This document shows, piece after piece, positions 54,536 to 63,289 of a stretch of DNA of 64,000 bases (position 1 is the stretch's first letter; each line of letters starts with the position of its first letter). The stretch comes from Macrothele yani (lineage: Eukaryota; Arthropoda; Arachnida; Araneae; Macrothelidae). The notes under the pieces are model-generated. The model saw nothing but the letters and a program-made list of their open reading frames with translations. It made no database searches and was not told where the DNA came from. The stretch is from NCBI GenBank assembly GCA_039090855.1, contig CM076999.1:111475072-111539071 (forward strand). The letters are read 5' to 3'. Both the position numbers and the translations under genes were made by a program.

Positions 54536-56499
54536 ATATATACAGAGATAAGTGAATTTTTCCTGAGATATAGTGTGTTAGTTCTGGGCCAGATGTGCCT
54601 GGAGTATTTAGGGTTGAAGTACGACAGGCTCTTGCAGGCGTGGTTGATCAAGGTGGGATCATGCATTGGTTCGAAAAGGGGGAGATCCTTGAAGACGTGG
54701 TTTTGGGGGAAAACTTGTCTTCAAACCCCCCAGTAGTTTCGCTGCTCACGGAGATATGTACTGCCAGCGAGGGTCGGTCGAGCGTTGCTTCAAGAAATGT
54801 GGTGAGATCATGTTAGAGGAAATTCTGTGCCTGATGATGATGTGTCACACTTGAGGATTTTTTTCCTTTCCCTTTGCATAGGCTGAAAGTGGATTCACGA
54901 CCCAATTTCACGCCTTCAGCCTGACTTGGTATTTTCTTCCTGTGTTGGTTCTCAAAACCCAGGGTAGTGTCTGAACTGAGAGTATTTGCCTCATCGCTAC
55001 CTCAGTAATTCACTGCAGGTGTTAAATTTAAATTTGTTTGGTGATTTAAAGTATCTAAATTTATTTGTTTATGATTTGCTGTAGTGCTAGGGATGTAAAT
55101 TCTAAATTCTGGTTGTTGGTGTTAGTGAACTTGATATTTAGTTTGGAAATTTAGTTAATTGGTATTTTGAGCTTTTGTTTACAGTGTAGAGTTATTAAGT
55201 ATCCTGAGCTATTATGTGAAGTGCAGAGTGAGGTGATTTTTATGAGCAAGCTAGTGCAAGAAGATTGTTTGAATTTCTGAATTATGTTGATGTTATGAAT
55301 AGTGATAATTTTTAAGATTAGTTAGTGAGGTTTCTTTATAAGTGAAGTAGGTTCATTCAGGGTAGTTCTATAGGTTATGTAATGTTAATTAATGCTTGTG
55401 CTCAGTGTAAATTCTGTTTTGAGGATAATTTACTTGGTTTGTTTACTTGCTGATAGTAAATTTGTTAAAGTATAATTTGTGGCTCTTAAAATAACTGTAA
55501 ATTTAATTGAAGTCTTTGAATCTGGTCTGGGAGATTGCGGAGTTTGCTAAGATTGTTTAAATTTAAATCAATAAGTGTAAAATTGTAAATTGGTCATTGA
55601 GCTAACTGGGTGAGAGAGAGAAGAGAGTACGTTTCAAAAGAACAGAATTTGTCCACCTTGTAGAATTAAAAATAATCCAGTATTTTTTTTTAAGCTATGT
55701 GAATCATGGTATAATTTTGGATGCATGCCTAGTGTTCAAACCAACTGTGTTGAAATATGTAAAGTTGTGCTGTTCATAAGGCCAGTGGCCAAATAGAAAT
55801 AGAAAGAAAATTGAGATTCTGTGTTTTATACTGCTGTGTTTAAGCAAACAAGAAAAAAAGGAAATACCATCTGTTTGTCCATTAAAATTAACTGGTTAAG
55901 TTTTTAAAGAAAAATAATAAATACAGGCAGTAGCCTTTCAAAAAAAGTTCAAAATGAGTGCAGTGTGAAAAATTTTTGTGTGCTGTTGTCTTCCATGACT
56001 TGGTCCCATGTACTCCCCCTTAGCTTGACTAAGGCTATCGATCCGAATCCTGGTATTATAAGGTTTTTCATAACGGCAATTTTTGTCCTAACCTTTTTAA
56101 ATTGACTTTCACCGCCTCCACAAGTTGTTATTGAACGAGTACATTTTATCGTATGACTTATAGTGACATATTTTCATACACATGCAACAATATCCACTTA
56201 TTTTTGCACTTTCAGGTGACTCAACTCTGCTTGAACACAAACAACGCAAACTTTCCAATAACTTCTTGTGGAATGTAAATTTTCAGATGCATTTTTGTTT
56301 AGGATGTTCATGGCCTTTTCTAGTACTTAGAAAATATTTTTGTTTAGAAATGCATCCACCCATCTCCCAAATTAAATTTTTCTATAATTTCCATGTGAAT
56401 TTCAATACCAGCATAAACATAACGCCCTTTAATAAATAACAACCAATTCAATATGCCCAAAATGAATTAAATTCAACTTTTTTTTTCTCCACCAAAACA

Positions 56500-57091
56500 T
56501 GATGCAGCTTTCTGTTTCTTTCTTTCTTTCTTTTTTTGTTTTTCTTTCTTTCTGAGGAGGAATTTGTTTTGCTTGTTTGAAAGCTAAGTGGAAAGAATGC
56601 ATGGCGCCGGGCCCCAGGATTATGGCAGCCGTTATTATTTGGGGCTTTCTTGTGATCGATGCACAAACTGAGGAGAAATCGGGGGGGGGGGGTCGTTTGA
56701 GGAGAGAGTTGCATCTTCCGGAAACGGCAGTTGGAGTGAAGATTTCTCCCGTAATCATAATATTTTCTCGCGATGTTCCTTCTGCCCAGTACTTTTCTTA
56801 AATATCCATTTATTCCATAAATACTTACATTTCAGCTTAAAAATGGAGGAAAGAGTTTCCCAAAACGGAAGATGGTCGAAGCGAAGATTTCTCCTGTAAT
56901 CATAATTTTTTTGCCCGCTATATTCTGACTATCCTGTGTTGTTGCTAAGTGTTACATATGACTATATTTTGAAGAAATTCTGACTGAAAAGTGAATTCTG
57001 CTGCACGCAGAAGTTGCTGATATAGGAATTAGGATGGAAGAAGCTTCCTTTTCTTCTGTAATGTACTTGGCAAATATTTTCCCAGCTGCTG
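56500..57091. repeat. Resumed target repeat and hAT-like interior
   Basis: 56500-56640 continues the tandem unit cut at 43120 ('tgatgcagctttctgtttc', poly(CTTT), 'gaggaatttgttttgcttg'). The rest, including a G run at 56680-56692, has no recognisable gene. Confidence 0.65.
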
Positions 57092-57370
57092 TTGTTTAGT
57101 GACAGGGATCTGGTCAAGTTGGAATTGGAGTTTGCCTTATATCAAATTGATGAATTGGAAGAAGATGTTTTGAATAGTACTACAATTGATACCGCATGGT
57201 CAAGCATTTTGAAAATGACAATTGGTGCTAAAAAGTATGAAATTTTACCACACCTGATACATGCTATTCTTGTTGTGCCACACAATAGTGCAACTGTGGA
57301 AATAATTTTTAGCATTGTCCATAAGAATCAAACAGAATTTAGGCCAAACTTAGCCATTATTAAGCCTTAA
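57092..57370 (+). pseudogene. hAT transposase C-terminal dimerisation fragment
   Basis: The plus-strand frame contains WSSILKMTIGAKKYEILPHL, then VVPHNSATVEIIFSIVHKNQ and TEFRPNL. The run 'P.SNA..ER.FS.V.KN.TEFR' is characteristic of hAT dimerisation regions in ZMYM/ZBED-like transposases. Only the last ~90 residues remain, and the usual Glu-Arg before FS is altered. Confidence 0.65.
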
Positions 57371-57694
57371 GAGTGAAAAAATTCCTGCTAACTACTGGGC
57401 AATAATTTATATAGCTTTTTTGTAAAAGAGTAACATTTCTGCTTTTGTACCAATATTTGATTTAATTTACCTGCCAGGTCTGCCAAAAATATGTCCTGAA
57501 ATTTAAGGAAAATTGTGTCCTGAATTTTTTTTTTTTTATTATTATTATTATTGCTCGTACCCCTGCCAATGGAATATGTGCTGTGCAGAAGAAGACACTG
57601 ATTTCACACCAAAGTAAAAAGAAAATTACAATTACAAAACAAAGATTTTTCACATTCCATTCCATATATTTTACTTGTGTTCGTTGAAATATAC

Positions 57695-57830
57695 ACTCAA
57701 TGGACAAAACATTGGAGATGCTTATCTAATAGCATGTTGGTCCTCCTCTAGTGTGAATTGCAGCCTGTGTATGCCGCTGCATTGACTCCACCAGATCCAA
57801 GGAGCAGAAAGTATTTTAAACTGTGACGTG
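57695..57830 (-). mobile_element. Tc1-like terminal fragment
   Basis: 'ACTCAATGGACAAAACATTG' and 'attgactccaccagatcc' resemble the terminal region and transposase C-terminal codons common in Tc1-like elements. Only one end is seen. Confidence 0.35.
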
Positions 57831-57879
57831 CATCACAGAACAAAGTCCCCTTGTGGAACAATTTTGTTTTATCAAACAG

Positions 57880-58120
57880 AAGTCATCGCTTTTTCCACAT
57901 TTATAAGTGAGACACAGAAAAATTCTCATCGGTCGCCACCGGGAATCGAACCCAGGGTCTTCCAGTTACGCACTGGAATTCGAGGCCACTGTGGTGCAGT
58001 GGAAGCATATCCAACGCGTAACTGGAAGACCCTGGGTTCGATTCCCGGTGGCGACCAATGAGAATTTTTCTGTGACTCATTTATAAAAACGTGGAAAGAG
58101 CGATTACTTCTGTTTGAAGT
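57880..58120. mobile_element. tRNA-derived SINE (Thr-like head), inverted dimer
   Basis: Minus copy 57880-57976, plus copy 57977-58120. Reversed and forward B boxes are GGGAATCGAACCC and GGGTTCGATTCCC. The anticodon arms read TTCCAGTTACGC and GCGTAACTGGAA. The copies join at the anticodon arm of the minus copy, so the minus copy lacks its 5' half. This is the second inverted dimer of the family in the window. Confidence 0.8.
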
Positions 58121-58505
58121 TCCTAGTCCACATCAAATGTCTGTATTAATTTTGTTTTAATCCTTGATATCAATGTCTTGTGGAATTATTTTGTTTTATC
58201 GTAAATTTCAATTTTTGTGCAGAATATTTTTTCATGGGACATTTTTTGTTATATCTTAAATTTCAGTCCCTTGCTTAACATTTTTTAAATCTTAGATTTG
58301 CAAGCTCAGTACTGGCTCGCACACTCCACATCTGCAACTCATCTTATCACCCTGGCAACTCCACCCATCTTCCAGGGGTGCTGATCAATACCCCCCACCC
58401 ACACATTCATCCACCTCTAGTGATAGCAAAGAGATTTACAAGAGGAAATTGTTGATATACAGTAATGATAAGAACAGCAGGTATTCTATTGAATACTTAT
58501 TACAA
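58121..58505. other. Intron sequence, nothing recognised
   Basis: No gene or element recognised. Confidence 0.5.
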
Positions 58506-59480
58506 GAGGTGTCCAATAAGTATCTGGATTTTTATTCCTATCAATTACAGGAGAGAAATAAAAAATACAGGATGCATAAATATGATACTCACACATGTTA
58601 TACAGTGGTATGAACAGTCAAAGTCACTTTCCCTCATATTCTCCGTTCAGCACAATGAATTTTCTCCACCGATCAACAAGTCAATTCATTCAGGTAGCGA
58701 AGAAATCAGCAGGTGTTGCGAATCCATTGATGGTCAGCAGTTCGCAGACCGTCCATGCTGTCATAGTAGTGGCCACAAAGTCTGTCCTTCGAGGGACCGA
58801 AAACATGAAAATTGAAAGGTGCTAAGTCTGGACTGTAAGCAGGGTGCGGAAGAATAGTCCACCTCTGTTTTGTGATTTCTGCTTGCACTGATTTAGCAAT
58901 ATGTGGGTGAAGCAACACTTGATTGTTTTTCAATGTTAGCTGTTTGGTCCGGATATGCTGCACAAGTTTTCTCAGTGTATTCACATAGGCCTTCGCATTT
59001 ATTGTTTAATTTTTTGCCAAGTATTCAACCAGAAGGATACCGTGTTTGTCCCAGAAGACAGTAGCCATGACCTTGAACACCGACCAACTTTGAACTTCTT
59101 TGGTGGGAGTAAATTTGGATGATGCCATTGCATATTTTGCCGTTTTGTCTCCGGTTCGAACTGACGAATCCAGGTTTCATCACCTGTGATTATGCATTTC
59201 AGGAATGCATCATCCTCCCTATTGTAGCACTGTTCCAGTTCATTGCAAATGTTTAGCCTTTGGCATTTATGCATTGCTGTAAGCATTTCGGGTACTCATC
59301 TGGCACAGATCGTCTTGTAGTTGAGATGTTCAGGAATAATTCGTCCAACAGAATCTTTTCTGATATCCAATTCCAATGCAATATCCTAAACACGAATGCG
59401 TCTGTCACCTTTAATCAAGTCGTCAAAAAGTTTAATCGATTAATTAGTTCTTCAAACACACTTTGGTGTTGAACTTCATT
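58506..59480 (-). pseudogene. Mariner transposase, heavily decayed
   Basis: The minus strand reads from about 59480 through an altered HTH region, then FLKCIITGDETWIRQFEPET (first Asp), PPKKFKVGRCSR, QVLLHPHIAKSVQAE (the second Asp, normally HDNARPH, is lost) and HPAYSPDLAPFNFHVFGPSK (the third Asp is now Asn in FNF). The left terminus candidate is GAGGTGTCCAATAAGTATCT at 58506; no right terminus was found. It is inactive. Confidence 0.85.
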
Positions 59481-59803
59481 TCGTGGTTATAAGATTTATT
59501 TTATATATCTTTCAACTATACAGTTGTGATATTTTGCTCTGTTTCTCATATTGTATGAATATCAAAGTGCTTGCAGGAAACTTAATCAACGTTGTCTGAC
59601 ATTGAATTATCATAGTTGAATGCCACTGAATATTAAACATTTTTTAAGGTAAAATATTATATATTATGGCGGTTTTGGAAGTACTAGAGGCATGCACAGC
59701 TCTTTTATCGCTATGGCATTCGACAGGTGCCAGTTCTAGCTGCAGTCTAAAAGGAGTAGTGAGCGATTTGGTTGATTTGCGGAGATTTGACATCAAGTTG
59801 AAG
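59481..59803. other. Spacer between two mariners
   Basis: AT-rich; probably includes the 5' untranslated part of the next mariner, but its terminal repeat was not identified. Confidence 0.4.
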
Positions 59804-60802
59804 ATGGAAGACCAAACTGTGCATTTTCGCCAAATTTTACTGTTTTACTTCCGTAAAGGGAAGAACATGCATCAAGCATGTGAAAAGTTGCGTAAAGTGT
59901 ACGGGTATAATGCTCTACAAGAACATCAGTGCCAGCGGTGGTTCGCAAAATTCCGTGCTGGTGATTTTGACCTCAATGATGTTCCTCGGTCCGGGAGGCC
60001 AACCGAGGTTGAAGACTACCAAATCAAAGTATTGATCGAGTCAAACCCACGTTGCATGACACGAGAGATTGCAGTCACATTGCACATCCATCATTCTAGC
60101 GTTCACGACCACCTGAAGAAGCTGGGATATGTAAGCAAGCTCGATGTGTGGGTTCCTCTTGAACTCAAAGAAGCTCAATTGACGGCGCGTATAAACATCT
60201 GCGATATGCTCATTAAACGTGATGAAAACGATCCTTTTTTAAAGCCACTGATAACCAGTGACGAAATGTGGATTTTGTGTACAACAATGTCTTGGTCCCG
60301 ACGTGCTGCTTCGCCTCAAACGACATCCAAAGCAGACATTCATCAGCGGAAGGTTCTGGTCTCAGTGTGGTGGGATTTTAAAGGTGTTGTGTTTTTCGAG
60401 GTCCTACCACGGAACCAAACAATCAATTCGAATGTGTACTGTCGGCAATTGGACAGTTTGAATGAATCCAGAAACGTCCAGAGCTCGTTCATCGTAAAGG
60501 TGTTGTGTTCCATCACGACTACACACAAGTTTGATCACCCGCCAAAAATTATTGGAGCTTGGGTGGGATGTGTTGCCACACCCACCATACTCACCTGACT
60601 TTGCGCCGTCAGACTTCCACTTGTTTCGCTCTTTTCAACAGTCCTTGCGTGGTATAACGTTCAATTCAGATGAGGCTATAAATAGCACCTTGTACAGTTT
60701 TTTGCCAAGAAAGACAGGTCCTTCTATGAACAAGGCATTCTGCAGGTCACTGAAAAATGGCAAAAGGTTATCGAACAAAATGGGCATTATATCATTCATT
60801 GA
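59804..60802 (+). pseudogene. Mariner transposase, nearly complete, frameshifted
   Basis: Start MEDQTVHFRQILLFYFRKGK, HTH1, linker VPRSGRPTEVEDYQI, HTH2 (MTREIAVTLHIHHSSVHDHL), WVPLELKEAQLTARINICDM, FLKPLITSDEMW (first Asp), LVSVWWDFKGVVFFEVLPRN, then after a frameshift a FHHD block (second Asp), then HPPYSPDFAPSDFHLFRSF (third Asp; D34D spacing). The frame ends near EKWQKVIEQNGHYIIH and stop at 60802. All three catalytic Asp codons survive; the lesions seen are frameshifts (near 60300, 60500 and 60700). This resembles the mariner subfamily found in many insects. Confidence 0.9.
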
Positions 60803-61010
60803 TCTTTGTTATTTCTATCAATAAATGACCATTGCAAAACATTTCTAAAATGCATCGTTACTTTTCCGACAACCCAATAGATAAAAGCTGTAACTCACAA
60901 TTTCATTTTCATGGAATACTTCAGGATATTGCACATTTTACTTGTCGGAAGCATAAATTTGCTTTGAAGTCTTCTGTTAGCATTTTTAGCAGTCACTTCG
61001 TGAAGATATT

Positions 61011-61192
61011 CCACTTGGTAAGTTGATAAAAGAGAGTAGTCATCAAGAGAGTGGTTACCCACCTTTATCAACTTACCAAGTGGAATTCCACTTGATAAGT
61101 TGATAAGAAAAGAGTAGTCATTAAGGGAGTGGTTACCCACCTTTATCAACTTACCAAGTGGCCACTTGGTAAGTTGATAAAGGTGGGTAACC
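61011..61192. repeat. Clustered palindromes, including a perfect 62-bp palindrome
   Basis: CCACTTGGTAAGTTGATAAA occurs twice forward (61011 and 61162), with a one-base variant at 61088; its reverse complement occurs at 61064-61083 and 61142-61161. The last pair forms a spacer-free palindrome at 61131-61192 with 31-bp arms meeting at GTGG/CCAC. 'GTGGTTACCCACC' and its inverse extend the arms. Confidence 0.93.
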
Positions 61193-61513
61193 ATTCCTTT
61201 TAATGAATCGTGATTCTAATTAATAAAATAATTCAATATGAAGTGAAGTCAAAAATGATAAAATAGTGAACAGTCAAGCCTTCAAGTCGAAGGAAATCGA
61301 TCTGATAAAATATTTAGTCTTGATAACAGCTTAGACTTCGTTTCCCGCTGCACTAATCTTCCCAAACTAGTTTCGACTATCATTTTCGTAGTCTTCATCT
61401 GTGTGTTAAATGACATGTTTCTCATCGTGCAAATTGTTCAGCGGCCAAGTATCTCACAATCTGCAATATGATTCAACAGTTCCACATCGGCAGAACCTTT
61501 TGCGCATTCAAAT
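61193..61513. other. Intron sequence, nothing recognised
   Basis: No gene or repeat recognised. Confidence 0.5.
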
Positions 61514-61523
61514 CTTGGTTTTA

Positions 61524-61592
61524 TTGCGCATTTTTATGTCATGTAAGAACTAACATGTATATGACGTAAAAATGTGCAATAAAACCAGAAAA
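61524..61592. repeat. Hairpin with about 26-bp arms
   Basis: GGTTTTATTGCGCATTTTTA at about 61527 and its inverse near 61570-61590 pair with few mismatches around a loop of about 18 nt. A G run (61617-61627) follows. Confidence 0.8.
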
Positions 61593-61770
61593 CTGAGATT
61601 GGTGCAACGGTTCAGGCGGGGGGGGGGGAGCAAATCTCCCATGTAAAGTCTATGGGAGAAGCGTGCGGCCCTTATCTACTTCAGGTGCTCAGTTCAGTGT
61701 CAGACTTTGTGTGCTCTATGGTCAGTCCTAAAGTAAGTAAATACTTTATTGCATACTTACCCTTAACAGA

Positions 61771-62058
61771 ATGTCTCTCCCGCAGAAAAAAAAAAAGAAC
61801 AAAGAAAATGTAAGAGCCTTACTGGAAGGCGTGAGCAATCAATTGGTCGCAACTATGTGTCTCAGACAAGAGAGAATAAAGAGTATTCGCAACGCGAATC
61901 TCATTCCAACAACATTTACAAACGCAGTTGTGACTGAAGATGAGAGTGAAAGAGTGTGCTATCCAGTTGAATTTTTGCACACGATCCACATGAGTGGACT
62001 TCCGCCTCACATTCTACGACTGAAAAAGGGTGCAGTCGTGATGATCATCGCGAACCTG
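61771..62058 (+). pseudogene. Helitron-type (PIF1-like) helicase C-terminal fragment
   Basis: The plus-strand frame reads NLIPTTFTNAVV, then VCYPVEFLHTIHMSGLPPHI and LRLKKGAVVMIIANL. 'YP.EFL....SGLPPH.L.LK.GA.VM...NL' is a signature of the PIF1-like helicase domain of Helitron rolling-circle transposases. The fragment is cut by a Leu-type SINE at NL. The codons before NENVRALLEGV-like sequence are Lys-rich and may not belong. No Rep domain or Helitron terminus was found. Confidence 0.75.
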
Positions 62059-62277
62059 GCCGCTCTGGTGGCGCAGTGGTCTAAGCAATGGCCTCTGTTC
62101 ATTCATCTGAAAGGGGTCCGGGTTCGAATCCCGGTGAGGCATGGATGTTGTGTTTGTCTTACGGCACTGGCTCTCTTCCTTCCCTGGAACCAGTGACCCT
62201 AAATTGGGGATGGACGACTGCTTATAGCCCATTGAGTTGCTCACGGTGGTCGTTAAACCTTCAGTAAAAAAAAAAAA
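62059..62277 (+). mobile_element. tRNA-Leu-like SINE
   Basis: Third copy of the family (GGTGGCGCAGTGGTCTAAGC; B box GGGTTCGAATCCC; common body; A-run). GAACCT flanks both sides (62052-62057 and 62280-62285), a short possible target duplication. Confidence 0.88.
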
Positions 62278-62573
62278 TGAGAACCTCGACTATTGTCTTT
62301 ACTTTTAAGTGGTTGAATGAATTTGTCAATCAAATAAAGTTTGCATTTGTTGTTTCATATGAGTTTATTTTTTTCAAAAATAAAATAAAATAAAATAAAA
62401 ACCGATTCCAACAGGTTTTGTCTAATAATTCTATAAAGCCTGCAAGTTAACCAAGTTTCATGAAAATCAAAAAGGTTCACTGCTGGGGGGCCAATTTATG
62501 AAATGTAAAAGCGCTTTGTTTCTTTTATTGTTTTTGAAATGTTCAGAAAAAATTGTACCATGTATGTGTGCAA
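62278..62573. other. Intron sequence with (AAAAT)n stretch
   Basis: Short (AAAAT)n near 62380-62400; nothing else recognised. Confidence 0.5.
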
Positions 62574-62602
62574 TACACACACACACACACACACACACAC
62601 AC
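62574..62602. repeat. (CA)n microsatellite
   Basis: About 14 perfect CA dinucleotides, immediately before a splice-acceptor-like CTTTCAG. Confidence 0.95.
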
Positions 62603-62957
62603 TTTCAGGTGCCTAAAACTTTGGTACAGGTAAGTATTTTTTTTTTTTTTTATATACAATATATATGCCCGATTAGACATTTTACAATTTTGAAATTTTT
62701 CTGGCCCAGTAGAAGTCAAAGTGCGGAGAAAGAGACACGGAGAAACTTTTTCCCAGTAAAAATACTCTTGAAAAGTTTATAAGTGAGCTTAACAGTTTGT
62801 AAGTTCTAATATCAGAGAAGATTCTGCCCTCAAATTTTGTTTCTCTGTTAGAAGTGCTCTTTTTTTTTTTTTTTTTTTTACAAAAGTTGTGTTTTAATGG
62901 TGAAAGGTTGCATAGTATTATTATATAATGATGATTCATTATAAATTGAAATCCTAG

Positions 62958-63140
<183 letters not shown>

Positions 63141-63289
63141 TAGTTCATGTATTTACATATTCAAGTGTACAGGAGTAAGATTTATTCAGTTAATGCAGTT
63201 GTCTTATGCAAATTTAATGTGTTACAAAAAAAAAAAAAAAAAAGAAAAGGAGTGTGGAAGAAATATTTTTCACATAACACATACATACA

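Larger units (their letters stand above)
43121..56499. mobile_element. Noncoding LTR retroelement with about 4.63-kb LTRs
   Basis: Left LTR 43121-47753, internal region 47754-49028, right LTR 49029-56499 (the right LTR contains a 2.84-kb LINE). LTRs begin TGTCATGG and end CAAAACA (TG...CA). TGAT flanks both ends (43117-43120 and 56500-56503). Removing the element and one TGAT restores 'aagttcgTGATgcagctt', which matches neighbouring intact repeat units ('aagtttgtaatgcagctc' at 42860). No gag, protease, RT or integrase was recognised. It is therefore nonautonomous, LARD-like in size but with LTRs much longer than the internal domain. Confidence 0.85.
49029..56499. repeat. Right giant LTR, interrupted by a LINE
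   Basis: Sequence from 49029 to 51696 and from 54536 to 56499 matches the left LTR end to end. The same six minisatellite units are present, five before and one after the LINE. The LINE break falls in GGGATATATACAGAG, which is uninterrupted in the left LTR at 45791-45805. Confidence 0.88.
42153..57565 (+). mobile_element. Possible hAT-like element hosting the LTR element
   Basis: CAGGGGTTGGAG at 42153 and the reverse complement of the right end, CAGGGGTACGAG ending at 57565, look like terminal inverted repeats. Both sides have subterminal 'tcctgaaat'-type repeats. A hAT dimerisation-domain fragment lies near the right end (57092-57370). The 8-bp flanks do not match, so one end may be misplaced. 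Confidence 0.4.

Noticed and set aside
43121..56499. Simple segmental duplication of a 4.6-kb host sequence
   Set aside because: TG...CA ends, a PBS-like sequence directly after the left copy, TGAT on both outer sides and restoration of the host repeat on removal all favour an LTR element.
42153..57565. Firm assignment as one autonomous hAT element
   Set aside because: The ends and a C-terminal fragment fit, but no 8-bp target duplication and no catalytic domain were found; kept only at low confidence.
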